Virus record (IMG/VR): IMGVR_UViG_3300017593_002042
Location: 1 to 40,520 of that record
Strand: one strand, 5' to 3'
DNA length: 40,520 nucleotides
From: a virus
The position numbers and the translations under genes were made by a program. The notes under the pieces are model-generated. The model saw only the letters and a program-made list of their open reading frames with translations, was not told where the DNA came from and made no database searches. Position 1 is the first letter of the stretch. Each line of letters opens with the position of its first letter. Positions 5,239 through 12,063 of the stretch are shown here, in pieces.

Positions 5239-5806
5239 GCCCCTCAGCGAGGAGATTGGCGATTACCTGTTCACGTTCTGGAAGCAGATGGGCTCGATGT
5301 TTCCGGGCACCTGGGAGCGGCAGAACGGCGTGGCACCGGTGAACAAGGCGGGTGTTCTGACCATCGCGGGCAACACCTGGTTTCAGGTGCTCAAGGGGCG
5401 AAGCCGCGCGCTGCATGCACGGGGCATGGCCTGTTGCCTGAGCGAGGGCAGGGAGTGGCCGCCGAACCCGGGCCGGTTCTTGGCGATGTGCCTGGACATT
5501 CCGGTCATGACCGCTGTGGAGCGGGAGATGGCGCCGGGGCGTCCGCAGAGCGGGTTCACGGTGCTGGTGCGCTCGATGCTGGACCTGCACGTCTACGCCA
5601 GCGCAGACAACGGGTTCCAGCAGCGCCAGATGCTGAGCGAGGCCTATGAACGCGCGGTGCGCCATGTGGTGGACGGCAAGCCCGTGCCGGAGCCGGTGCT
5701 GGCAATCGAACAGGAGAAGCACGGCGTTCGGCCGGTCCGCGATCGCGAGTTGGCGCGCGCTGCGATGGAGCGGGCTGCCGCGGAGCTGAACTTCGATGGT
5801 TACTGA
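5093..5806 (+). CDS. Helicase-loader-like replication protein, lambda P type
   Basis: The 237-aa product has the P-like core (about residues 58-135): SEEIGDYLFTFWKQMGSMFP, GTWERQNGV, then LSEGREWPPNPGRFLAMCLD. Lambda P brings host DnaB helicase to the O-ori complex. ATG 5093 is chosen because GGAGG (5083-5087) lies 5 nt before it; an ATG at 5081 would include that site. The first 45 residues are low-complexity (Ser/Ala-rich) because they share DNA with the O-like C-terminus, so a later start cannot be excluded. Confidence 0.75.
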   Translation: MQAITSVLPAAPINSTSSSSPVDGAKAVVAGLAAMPERSSTEISASSAEPLSEEIGDYLFTFWKQMGSMFPGTWERQNGVAPVNKAGVLTIAGNTWFQVLKGRSRALHARGMACCLSEGREWPPNPGRFLAMCLDIPVMTAVEREMAPGRPQSGFTVLVRSMLDLHVYASADNGFQQRQMLSEAYERAVRHVVDGKPVPEPVLAIEQEKHGVRPVRDRELARAAMERAAAELNFDGY

Positions 5807-5996
5807 GGCGGAGCTGGCGCAGGCCGAGCAGGCCGGCCGCTGGGCGCGCGAATCGTGCCGCGACCGGGCATCGGCCCCGCGTTACGAGATGGGCCAGGAC
5901 GGCGTCAGGCGCCGGAGTCGCTGGCAGGCCGGGTGGGACAAGCAGGACCAGGAGCTGAGCGCGGCACGCCGCACCACGACGAGGAAGAAGCGCTGA
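5796..5996 (+). CDS. Small basic protein, Rmf-like pattern, 66 aa
   Basis: It overlaps the P-like end by 11 bp and the next start by TGATG. The pattern of an AEQAGRWARES start, a central Arg-rich loop and a WQAGWDKQDQE end loosely recalls the ribosome-modulation-factor-like small phage proteins, which have a G-x-A-x-R core and a WxxGW helix. The similarity is weak; the gene itself is well supported by coupling on both sides. Confidence 0.65.
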   Translation: MVTEAELAQAEQAGRWARESCRDRASAPRYEMGQDGVRRRSRWQAGWDKQDQELSAARRTTTRKKR

Positions 5997-6364
5997 TGTG
6001 GTCGAAGGCACCGCCGCCGACGAAGGAAGAGTCGATCCGGATCGAGCTGGCAAAGACCGGGCCGTGCATGGCCTGCCTGGCACTGCTGGAGCAGCAACTG
6101 CTGGAGGCGGAGTTGGTGGTCTACGGCTGCGACTACAACCACGCCAAGAGCGGGAACGTGCGGCGCGGCCACATGGAGGGCTACGGCCTCTGCAAGTGGC
6201 ACCACATGCGGCATCCGATGGAGGGGAACACCTTCGCGACGATGCGCCAGATCTACGGCCCGAGCCTGATGGATGGCTCGCGGACATTCCACGAGACGTA
6301 TGGCTCGGACGACGAGCTGATTGCAAACCAGACCTACATCAACGAACTGAGGGCGGCAGCATGA
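5996..6364 (+). CDS. Ref-like recombination enhancement nuclease
   Basis: The 122-aa protein has an HNH-like zinc/metal site: GPCMACLALL near residue 22, the central YGCDYNHAKSG, then RRGHMEGYGLCKWHHMRH. This order of Cys, His and a C-x-x-HH end fits the Ref (RecA-dependent nuclease) family, which lambdoid phages carry in the nin-type region. The predicted role is DNA cleavage during recombination. Start ATG 5996 overlaps the previous stop; a longer frame upstream is a shadow of the neighbour. Confidence 0.7.
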   Translation: MWSKAPPPTKEESIRIELAKTGPCMACLALLEQQLLEAELVVYGCDYNHAKSGNVRRGHMEGYGLCKWHHMRHPMEGNTFATMRQIYGPSLMDGSRTFHETYGSDDELIANQTYINELRAAA

Positions 6365-6564
6365 AGAAGACGAAACCCCTGGCGCCGAGGTTGAACCCTC
6401 AAGTCGCGCCACGCGAGCGGCGGATGGATCACAACACGGTTTCCAGACCCAAGCGCGCGAAGGTCAGGTCGGTCGCCGCTGGTCCGGCTGAAACGGTGGA
6501 GGAATTCAAGGCGCGCGGCGGGCGGGTGCAGTATCTGACGGCCAGCTGGGAGCAGCGAGCATGA
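6361..6564 (+). CDS. Small basic hypothetical, 67 aa
   Basis: The start overlaps the previous stop (ATGA) and the end overlaps the next start in the same way. The N-terminus is basic (MKKTKPLAPR) and the C-terminus regular (EEFKARGGRVQYLTASWEQ). No family is recognised. Position and coupling in the delayed-early operon are the main support. Confidence 0.6.
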   Translation: MKKTKPLAPRLNPQVAPRERRMDHNTVSRPKRAKVRSVAAGPAETVEEFKARGGRVQYLTASWEQRA

Positions 6565-6770
6565 GCGCTGTGTTCCGCGTGGGCCAGTTGGTAGTCGTGA
6601 AGGAAGATCCGGACGTATTCCCGTTCTGTGGCGAGATCGCACGCGTTTCCGTTCTCGATGTTCCTTGCATGGATGGGATCGGAATGGAGGTAATCAGCGA
6701 TCACCTGGGCCGGTTCAAGGGCACCTACGAGCAGTTTGAGCCGATTCCCGAAATCAAAGGGAGGCACTGA
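6561..6770 (+). CDS. Small beta-rich hypothetical, 69 aa
   Basis: The sequence FRVGQLVVVKEDPDVFPFCG, then EIARVSVLDVP and KGTYEQFEPIP, suggests a small SH3-like beta barrel. It is coupled by 4-bp overlap to the previous gene and by TGATG to the next. Function unknown. Confidence 0.65.
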   Translation: MSAVFRVGQLVVVKEDPDVFPFCGEIARVSVLDVPCMDGIGMEVISDHLGRFKGTYEQFEPIPEIKGRH

Positions 6771-7228
6771 TGGACGCCATCGAGAAGCGAGTGTGGGAAC
6801 TGTTCGAGGCCGCCCGAGCGCTCTACAACGCAACCATTGGCGATCCTGATGTGACCATCCGATGCCAGTCAGTGGCGTCGCGGGATGCTGTCGCCGCTGC
6901 CGGTGAGCGACTTCGCCTCGCACTGCTCAATCAGGGGCGCGCCTCGATCATGGCCGACCACCCGCAGGTCGTTTCGCCTGCCGCAGTAGGGGCACACGAA
7001 GTGCATCCCGAAGCTGTCGATGTTGGGCTCGACCTGGCCGAACCCGGTGAAGGTGAAGGCGCAGTGGCAGCGGATGCACTGGAGCATGAGGCCTGTGTAC
7101 GCCCGGATGGTGACGGTGAGGCTACAGCCGACCATATCCGGGGAGAGGGCCTGAAAGGGGCCTCAGCAATCCACGACCTGGCGCGATCGCGCGCTGCACG
7201 AGCAAACCACCAAGGGGAAGGCGCATGA
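6770..7228 (+). CDS. Hypothetical, up to 152 aa; 3' half doubtful
   Basis: The start is coupled to the previous stop (TGATG). Residues 1-60 look real (IEKRVWELFEAARALYNATI, then AAAGERLRLALLNQG), a helical protein. From about residue 62 on the product becomes Ala/Glu/His/Gly-rich and shadow-like, exactly where a leftward zinc-ribbon frame lies on the other strand. Either both genes overlap, or the rightward frame once ended elsewhere and now reads through an inserted gene. Confidence 0.5.
   Translation: MDAIEKRVWELFEAARALYNATIGDPDVTIRCQSVASRDAVAAAGERLRLALLNQGRASIMADHPQVVSPAAVGAHEVHPEAVDVGLDLAEPGEGEGAVAADALEHEACVRPDGDGEATADHIRGEGLKGASAIHDLARSRAARANHQGEGA
6869..7135 (-). CDS. Counter-oriented zinc-ribbon protein
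   Basis: The leftward frame has two Cys pairs, LQCIRCHCAF and FVCPYCGRRN, about 30 residues apart, a classic zinc ribbon, with the intervening FTFTGFGQVEPNIDSFGMHF well formed. The start could be ATG 7135 (product with TVTIRAYTGL before the first knuckle) or ATG 7087; neither has a strong ribosome site. It lies entirely opposite the 3' half of the rightward gene. It opposes early transcription and may be made in the lysogen. Target unknown. Confidence 0.5.
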   Translation of the reverse strand: MVGCSLTVTIRAYTGLMLQCIRCHCAFTFTGFGQVEPNIDSFGMHFVCPYCGRRNDLRVVGHDRGAPLIEQCEAKSLTGSGDSIPRRH

Positions 7229-7941
7229 GGATGAACAGGGCACGCGAACTGCTGGCAAGCCGTATGGGCCCGACCACGCAGAGGTTTGATGCAGGCTGCG
7301 GGGGTGGCCGTCCGGAGCTGACGACGCAGGACATTGCCGCTGCCTTGGCGTACGTGCCGGATGGCCTTGGCCGCGAACTGCTGGAGGTGCTGTGGTGGCC
7401 GGAGAGTGCCGCACGCCGCCGGGAGCACCTGCGAAAGGCCGTGATTGGCTTGGTGGCGCCGGAGTTCACTCGGCAGATGCGCGCGTTGTCGGATGCGCGG
7501 ACGGAATTCGGCATCGCCAAGGCAAGTATCGGCTGGGGTGGCAGCCAGGTGACGGACATGCAGCGTCGTGAACTGCGTCGAGCCGAGAATGCGCTGGAGG
7601 AGGCGCGCGCTGCAGCATGGCCGAACAACACGATGGAGCAGCTTGGCGTACTGGCCGGTGCGGTGATTGAGGAGATGGCCAACTGCGGGTGCTGCAAGGC
7701 CTGTGGTGGCCTGCGGATTCAGTCCGGCCCTGAAGGTGCCGGTGTTGTGGAGTGCGAGGCATGCGGCGGGATGGGACTGGAGCAACTCAGCGGTAGAAAG
7801 CGCGCAGCTGCGATTGGCGCCGACAAGTCGGCCTATCAACGGTTCTGGCAGCCAGTCTACGAGTGGATGCTGGAACGCATGCGAAGCGCTGAGCATCTTG
7901 CTGCCGAGAGTCTCTCTAGCGCGTTGAACCGCGCCGCGTAG
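7225..7941 (+). CDS. Late antiterminator, Q-like
   Basis: The 238-aa protein fits the phage-82-type Q family. It has a helical N-terminal region (LTTQDIAAALAYVPDGLGRE, then LLEVLWWPE) and a zinc-finger-like pair, CGCCKACGG and VVECEACGG, near residues 154-180. A C-terminal helical segment follows (YQRFWQPVYEWMLERMRS). Q proteins load on RNA polymerase paused near the late promoter and let it pass terminators. It lies directly before two terminators and the lysis genes, the expected place. GGGGAAGG lies before ATG 7225. Confidence 0.82.
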   Translation: MRMNRARELLASRMGPTTQRFDAGCGGGRPELTTQDIAAALAYVPDGLGRELLEVLWWPESAARRREHLRKAVIGLVAPEFTRQMRALSDARTEFGIAKASIGWGGSQVTDMQRRELRRAENALEEARAAAWPNNTMEQLGVLAGAVIEEMANCGCCKACGGLRIQSGPEGAGVVECEACGGMGLEQLSGRKRAAAIGADKSAYQRFWQPVYEWMLERMRSAEHLAAESLSSALNRAA

Positions 7942-7966
7942 TGGGGACTTGCAGGGTCCCCACTTT
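7941..7966 (+). terminator. Terminator after Q
   Basis: Stem GTGGGGAC (7941-7948) and GTCCCCAC (7956-7963) with a 7-nt loop, then TTT. It begins in the Q stop codon. The U-tract is short, so it may be partial. Confidence 0.65.
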
Positions 7967-7978
7967 GGTGGGCAATAT
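7949..7978 (+). promoter_or_regulatory. Weak candidate late promoter
   Basis: TTGCAG (7949-7954), 18 bp, CAATAT (7973-7978). A late promoter is expected between Q and the lysis genes and a strong terminator follows at 7997, as in the pR'-tR' layout. The hexamers match poorly, so this is mainly a positional guess. Confidence 0.25.
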
Positions 7979-7996
7979 CGTCACCATCCAGACGCA

Positions 7997-8026
7997 AGCC
8001 CCGGCCCAGCCGGGGCTTTTTCTTTT
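7997..8026 (+). terminator. Strong terminator before lysis genes (tR'-like)
   Basis: Stem AGCCCCGGC (7997-8005) and GCCGGGGCT (8009-8017) with loop CCA, then a U-rich tract ending about 8026. It stands between Q and the endolysin and should block late transcription until Q modifies polymerase. Confidence 0.88.
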
Positions 8027-8037
8027 CCGGAGACGCT

Positions 8038-8523
8038 ATGGCGCAAATCACTCCCCAACAGGCTGGCGGCGTGAACGTCCCGGCCTTCCTCGACATGCTG
8101 GCGTGGTCCGAAGGTACGGACAACGGCAGGCAGCCCACCAACAACGACGGCTACGACGTGCTAGTGGGCGGCAAGCTCTTCAACACTTACCGCGATCATC
8201 CACGTGTTCTGGTTCGCCTGAACCCGAAGCTGTCGTCAACGGCTGCTGGCCGTTACCAGTTTTTGGCGCGAACCTGGGAAAGCCTGCGGCGCCAGGTTGG
8301 TTTGCCGGACTTTGGTCCGCTGAGCCAGGACAGGGGCTGCATCCGGCTGATCCAAGGGCGTGGTGCGCTGGCATCGGTCAAGGCTGGCCACATTCAGCAC
8401 GCCATTGCGCTGTGTTCCAAGGAATGGGCGAGCCTGCCCGGCGCGGGCTATGGCCAGCACGAGCACAAGTTCGCCGACCTGTTGGCGGTGTACCGCAAGG
8501 CCGGCGGGACGGTGGCGCCATGA
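8038..8523 (+). CDS. Endolysin, lambda R-type transglycosylase
   Basis: The 161-aa product is closely similar in pattern to lambda R (glycoside hydrolase family 104), a lytic transglycosylase that cuts the glycan chain of murein. The segment MLAWSEGTDNGRQPTNNDGY holds the catalytic glutamate (Glu25). GGKLFNTYRDHP, LNPKLSSTAAGRYQF and ASLPGAGYGQHEHKFADL are further family blocks. There is no signal peptide, so release needs a holin. GGAGA lies 5 nt before the ATG. The end overlaps the next gene by ATGA. Confidence 0.95.
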   Translation: MAQITPQQAGGVNVPAFLDMLAWSEGTDNGRQPTNNDGYDVLVGGKLFNTYRDHPRVLVRLNPKLSSTAAGRYQFLARTWESLRRQVGLPDFGPLSQDRGCIRLIQGRGALASVKAGHIQHAIALCSKEWASLPGAGYGQHEHKFADLLAVYRKAGGTVAP

Positions 8524-8834
8524 TCGGGGTCGACGTGGACTGGCAGGCCATTGGCACGGCAGTTGGCGGCTTGATGGTTGGCGCCGGCGGTGTCGCTCTG
8601 TGGTGGCGCAAGCAGTTCGTAGAGACAGCCAGGGAAGGGGCCGAGGTCAACGTGATCCAGCTGATGCGCGAGGAAGTGACCCGGCTGGGCGAACGAGTAG
8701 GGCGGATGGAGGCGCGGGAGCTTCGCTTGATCCGCCACATCTACCGGTTGGAAGGTTTGATGCGAGCGGCTGGAATTGAGCCGCCACCGTTCGATCCCGA
8801 CAGCGACACGATCAGAGCAGGAGGTTCGGAATGA
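8520..8834 (+). CDS. Single-TM coiled-coil protein, possible holin
   Basis: The 104-aa protein has one membrane helix near the N-terminus (AIGTAVGGLMVGAGGVALWW, about 10-29) and then a long charged coiled coil (EEVTRLGERVGRMEARELRL). It directly follows the endolysin with ATGA overlap, in the lysis cassette, and no other multi-span holin candidate is present, so it may be the holin or a pinholin-like or accessory protein. Its architecture is unusual for a classical holin. Confidence 0.65.
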   Translation: MIGVDVDWQAIGTAVGGLMVGAGGVALWWRKQFVETAREGAEVNVIQLMREEVTRLGERVGRMEARELRLIRHIYRLEGLMRAAGIEPPPFDPDSDTIRAGGSE

Positions 8835-9145
8835 ACGACAAGTGGAATCTGCGGCTGTGGCTGCGGGACTGGTTGAACAAGGAATCCAAGACCGAGGCCG
8901 TCGATCGCAAGCGCTTCCAGGCCGACTTGGCAGATATGCACGATGGTGATGCAAACACCAGCGCCGCCGCCCGGAGGAGACTCGAGGCGGCGGGCTTTGT
9001 CCGTCCAACTTCAGCATGCGACCTCACGCTCGATGTTCGCGAGGGGCGGTGCGTTGGCCTCAAGAAGATGTCCGCCCCGGTCGAGCCCGGTTTGCTAGAG
9101 GTCTTCGGCTTTGCGGACGGAACGCAGGCGGTATCTGGCGACTAG
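8831..9145 (+). CDS. Hypothetical lysis-region protein, 104 aa
   Basis: It is coupled to the previous gene by ATGA. The product is soluble: a tryptophan-rich start (WNLRLWLRDWLNKES), a helical middle (RKRFQADLADMHDG, ARRRLEAAGF), and a beta-rich end (CDLTLDVREGRCVGLKK). No lysis motif is seen. It ends tail-to-tail with a leftward gene, overlapping by 4 bp. Confidence 0.6.
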   Translation: MNDKWNLRLWLRDWLNKESKTEAVDRKRFQADLADMHDGDANTSAAARRRLEAAGFVRPTSACDLTLDVREGRCVGLKKMSAPVEPGLLEVFGFADGTQAVSGD

Positions 9146-9342
9146 CCGGCCACGAGCTTCTCGGCTCGATTTCGAATTCGCGTGCTGATTGGGCTTGGGG
9201 CGATCTGATAGTTGCGAGCAGCGATCGCCATTCTCTCCTTGGCATCCGGGTCCAGCTTTCGGACCTCGGCGGCCAGGATGTAGACCGCAGCAAGAGCAGC
9301 CTCTAGCTCGACAACTAGCGTTTCCATCTGTTTCTGGTCCAT
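9142..9342 (-). CDS. Counter-oriented small helical protein, 66 aa
   Basis: AAGGAGG lies 6 nt before the ATG, one of the best ribosome sites in the window. The product is amphipathic (METLVVELEAALAAVYILAA, then EVRKLDPDAKERMAIAARNY) with a basic end. It opposes late transcription and overlaps the previous rightward gene tail-to-tail by 4 bp. Expression from its own promoter in the lysogen is inferred; function unknown. Confidence 0.7.
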   Translation of the reverse strand: MDQKQMETLVVELEAALAAVYILAAEVRKLDPDAKERMAIAARNYQIAPSPISTRIRNRAEKLVAG

Positions 9343-9419
9343 GTCGCCCTCCTTGTGGGCTGTGTCGGTAGCACGCACAGCGTACCCCAGGGAGGGCGAC
9401 CCATTCATATAGGTGCCCA

Positions 9420-9848
9420 ATGCTGGACCCACTACGCCCATACGCCGACTTGCTCAAACTGCTGGCGGTCCTGGCGCTGGTCGGCGGCTTGTTCGTGACC
9501 GGCTGCCAGCATGGCAGCGACCGCCAGGCTGCCAGGGATCAGGCCGTGATTGCCAAGGCCGACAAGGCGCGCGCTGCCGCAGAGGCTGACGCTGCAGAGA
9601 ACCTTCGTGCGGCCAACGCCTGCGGCCTCCTGCTGGAGGACGTGAACCGGCAGACGCAGGCATCGATCGATGCTGCAGCACGTCAGAGGGCGGCAGCCGA
9701 TGAAGCTGCGCGCCAGGCGGAAGCGGCTGCAGCCGAGAGCAAGCGCCGGGCCGACAAGGCTGAGCAGGCGCTGCAGGCGGCCAAGAGCAAGCCGGCATGC
9801 CGGTCCCAACTGGAGATGGACCTATGCTCCGACATCCCGCTGCTTTGA
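9420..9848 (+). CDS. Inner-membrane spanin, Rz-like
   Basis: The 142-aa protein has an N-terminal membrane anchor (LLKLLAVLALVGGLFVTGC), a long Ala/Arg/Glu coiled coil in the periplasm (DEAARQAEAAAAESKRRADK) and a short end with cysteines (CRSQLEMDLCSDIPLL), typical of Rz-type i-spanins. With the o-spanin it would fuse inner and outer membranes as the last lysis step. The next gene overlaps its 3' end out of frame, as Rz1 does in related phages. Confidence 0.8.
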   Translation: MLDPLRPYADLLKLLAVLALVGGLFVTGCQHGSDRQAARDQAVIAKADKARAAAEADAAENLRAANACGLLLEDVNRQTQASIDAAARQRAAADEAARQAEAAAAESKRRADKAEQALQAAKSKPACRSQLEMDLCSDIPLL

Positions 9849-10204
9849 TCCTGCTGGCCAGGCTGTGGCTGGCTGCGCGTGGTGTTCGCCCGGACTGCTG
9901 GTTCCGGGTCGTGAACGGGTGGGAGATTCGCCGCTGGCCGATGAGTTTGGCGCTTGTGGCGGTGATCCCGTTGTGCGGTTTTGGCGGCTGCAGCAGGGTG
10001 GAGAAGCCCTCGCTGCCCAAAGTTGTCTATGTGACGGTTGAAAAGCCGATCGCGCCGCCGGCCGCGCTGACCCAGCAGTGCCCGATCACTCGGGCACAGA
10101 ACCGGACCGTCGAGCAGGTGGTGTCGGCCTACAACGCCAACATCCTGAGCCTGCAGCAGTGCAACAAGCAGCTGGGGGAGATCCGGCAGCTGGGCAGCAA
10201 ATAG
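9824..10204 (+). CDS. Outer-membrane spanin lipoprotein, Rz1-like
   Basis: The product contains a signal sequence with lipobox (LALVAVIPLCGFGGCSR) and a proline-containing periplasmic part (KPIAPPAALTQQCP), as expected for an o-spanin. ATG 9824 has GGAG 8 nt upstream and overlaps the Rz-like gene. However, the lipobox cysteine would then be near residue 56, so GTG 9911 or ATG 9941, which give a normal signal length, may be the working starts. It is larger than lambda Rz1. Confidence 0.75.
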   Translation: MLRHPAALILLARLWLAARGVRPDCWFRVVNGWEIRRWPMSLALVAVIPLCGFGGCSRVEKPSLPKVVYVTVEKPIAPPAALTQQCPITRAQNRTVEQVVSAYNANILSLQQCNKQLGEIRQLGSK

Positions 10205-10239
10205 TCGGGAAACCGAATTCCAACCCAGAACACATTGAG

Positions 10240-10267
10240 ACCCGGCCAAGTGCCGGGTTTCTCGTTT
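10240..10267 (+). terminator. Terminator after the spanins
   Basis: Stem ACCCGGC (10240-10246) and GCCGGGT (10252-10258) with a 5-nt loop and a T-rich tail (TTTCTCGTTT). It ends the lysis cassette; late transcription would need Q to pass it. Confidence 0.8.
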
Positions 10268-10360
10268 CAAGCGCGGCCTAGGTTCGCTACCGAACGTCCG
10301 TCGTCCTGCCCGCCGGGCTGGCCGCGCTCTCTATCCAGGCAGACCACACAGGAGCAGGTA

Positions 10361-10882
10361 ATGAACATCGACTCCATCCAGGACATGGTGATGCTGGCCG
10401 GCGGGCAGCCAATGACCGACAGCCGGCGCATTGCCAAGTACTTCGGCAAGCAGCACAAGAACGTTCTTCGCTCTGTAGCGCAGGCAGTCCAGGACGCGCC
10501 CGATCGATCTGCAAAGCTCAATTTTGAGCTTTGCCATGAAATCAGTAACTTACAGAACGGCAAGCCACAGCCGTACTACCTGATGACCAAGGATGGCTTC
10601 ATGGCGGTAGCACTGGCATTCACCGGCAAGAAGGCGGCAGAGGTTCGCTGGGCATTCATTCGCGCATTCAATCGGATGGCCGAGTTCATCCGCACCCAGG
10701 CATCGGGTGCAATGGAGCGCTGGAACGTGGCGTATGTGGAGTACCGCCAGGAGCGTGATCACGTCTCCAACTGCGCCAAGGACATGAACCGCTGGAAGCG
10801 GCGCAAGGTGGAGCACCAGCAGCGACTGCAGCAGCTCGACCCGCAGCTGAGCCTGACGTTCTGCGGCGAGGTGAGCCCATGA
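10361..10882 (+). CDS. rha: Rha family phage regulatory protein
   Basis: The 173-aa product carries the pRha domain: GGQPMTDSRRIAKYFGKQHK (DNA-binding-type start), NGKPQPYYLMTKDGFMAVAL and FTGKKAAEVRWAFIRAFNRM. Rha proteins are phage regulators known to interfere with growth in integration-host-factor-deficient hosts. ATG 10361 is chosen because AGGAGCAGG lies 4 nt before it; the longer frame lacks a site. The C-terminus adds a basic helical segment (NRWKRRKVEHQQRLQQL). Its place between lysis and packaging genes, with a terminator in front, is unusual for an early regulator. Confidence 0.85.
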   Translation: MNIDSIQDMVMLAGGQPMTDSRRIAKYFGKQHKNVLRSVAQAVQDAPDRSAKLNFELCHEISNLQNGKPQPYYLMTKDGFMAVALAFTGKKAAEVRWAFIRAFNRMAEFIRTQASGAMERWNVAYVEYRQERDHVSNCAKDMNRWKRRKVEHQQRLQQLDPQLSLTFCGEVSP

Positions 10883-11070
10883 TTCGGCTTACCGACGTGC
10901 ATGGGCGTGCGCTGCTGGTGCAGCCGGAGCAGATCGCCATGATCCAGCAGGCCGGCCCGAGTCAGCGCTGGCATGGTGTGGCGGCGAACGTGCAGATGGC
11001 CGTGGACGGTAAGTGGGTAGAGGTGCGCGAGAGCGTTGCCGATATCGAACAGCAGCTCGGGGCGAAGTGA
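10879..11070 (+). CDS. Small beta protein, FlbD-like pattern, 63 aa
   Basis: The sequence MIRLTDVHGRALLVQPEQIA, then MAVDGKWVEVRESVADIEQQ, follows the pattern of small FlbD-like proteins (a beta sheet with a VRES motif and C-terminal helix). It is coupled to rha by ATGA and to the next gene by TGATG. Function in the phage unknown. Confidence 0.65.
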   Translation: MIRLTDVHGRALLVQPEQIAMIQQAGPSQRWHGVAANVQMAVDGKWVEVRESVADIEQQLGAK

Positions 11071-11432
11071 TGGCGGCGAAGACCGGATCAGCGCGCCGCG
11101 TGCTGGCGCTGGGCCGGCTGAAGACCGGCGAGATGAACAAGACTGAGGCCGCGTATGCCGACCGTCTGCGCGCGCTGCAGTGTGCTGGCGAGATCCAGTG
11201 GCACCGCTTCGAGGGCCTGAAGTTGCGCCTGGCCGACAACACGTTCTACACCCCGGACTTTGCCGTCATGGCCGCTGATGGCGTCATGGAGTGCCACGAG
11301 GTGAAGGGTCACTGGCAGGACGATGCCAGGGCCAAGATCAAGATTGCCGCGGCCATGTACCCGTTCCGCTTCATCGCGGTGAAGGCCAAGCCCAAGCGGG
11401 ATGGCGGCGGCTGGGCAGTGGAGGAGTTCTGA
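11070..11432 (+). CDS. PD-(D/E)XK nuclease-like, DUF1064 type
   Basis: The 120-aa protein has the core of a small resolvase/restriction-type nuclease: NKTEAAYADRLRALQCAGEI (Glu in the first helix), FYTPDFAVMA (Asp) and ECHEVKGHW (E-x-K). These match the phage DUF1064 family. A role in processing branched DNA before packaging is likely, as it sits just before HNH and terminase. Start ATG 11070 overlaps the previous stop. Confidence 0.78.
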   Translation: MAAKTGSARRVLALGRLKTGEMNKTEAAYADRLRALQCAGEIQWHRFEGLKLRLADNTFYTPDFAVMAADGVMECHEVKGHWQDDARAKIKIAAAMYPFRFIAVKAKPKRDGGGWAVEEF

Positions 11433-11438
11433 CCTTCC

Positions 11439-11822
11439 CTACTGATGCTCCTTGAGCAGCTCCTGCAGCTGGCTCGCGAGGTAGGAGATATCAGAGGACG
11501 GCCCGTAGAGTCCGATGACCCACTCAGATGGCGGGGCATTGGTCCGCAAAGAGAAGTTGGCGGATGCCTGCCTGATCGCTGGCTCGTAGAACGCATCCTC
11601 GATCCTGGTCGGCCGTCGCTTCGAGCCGTCGACAGTGCCGGTGTTCGCGCGCTGCTTCAGGTGGGCCTTCAGCTCTACCAGGCGCGCGCGGTAGTCCTGC
11701 AGTTCATCTGGAGCCAGCGATCGATGGCGGTCGCCTGCTGCGGCAATCTCTTCAAATTCGTCATGTACCCGGAGCAGCTCGGCAAGTACGAGTCGTGCTT
11801 CATGGAGATCAGTGGTGTCCAT
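11439..11822 (-). CDS. Counter-oriented hypothetical, 127 aa
   Basis: The leftward product is a convincing soluble protein: a helical start (HEARLVLAELLRVHDEFEEI), then LQDYRARLVELKAHLKQR, and a mixed end (SEWVIGLYGPSSDISYLASQ). Its stop is 6 bp from the previous rightward stop and its 5' end overlaps the start of the next rightward gene by a few bases. It opposes late transcription and is likely to be independently expressed. I do not recognise the family. Confidence 0.65.
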   Translation of the reverse strand: MDTTDLHEARLVLAELLRVHDEFEEIAAAGDRHRSLAPDELQDYRARLVELKAHLKQRANTGTVDGSKRRPTRIEDAFYEPAIRQASANFSLRTNAPPSEWVIGLYGPSSDISYLASQLQELLKEHQ

Positions 11823-12063
11823 TCAGTTCAATCCTGATGACGGCGTCGTCCGTGTGGAAATGTGCGTGCGCGGTGGAAAGGCTGGTGACCTCAATAGGTA
11901 CATTGCCTCTGGCGCGCTGCACACCCTGGATTCTATTGCTGCCATGGATCAGGGACCTGCGAGACGAAAGCTGATCAGCTGCCTGATCCAGCAAGCACGA
12001 TCGCTCAAGCGCAACGAGGATGAGCTGCGATCAGCCGCAAGGGCACGGAGTGCCAAGCAGTGA
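11815..12063 (+). CDS. Hypothetical, 82 aa, GTG start
   Basis: GGAG (11804-11807) lies 7 nt before GTG 11815 (another GTG is 3 bp earlier). The product (VSIQFNPDDGVVRVEMCVRG, LNRYIASGALHTLDSIAAMD, then a basic helical end) looks real. It overlaps the HNH start by GTGA. It may be a packaging accessory by position only. Confidence 0.6.
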   Translation: MSIQFNPDDGVVRVEMCVRGGKAGDLNRYIASGALHTLDSIAAMDQGPARRKLISCLIQQARSLKRNEDELRSAARARSAKQ

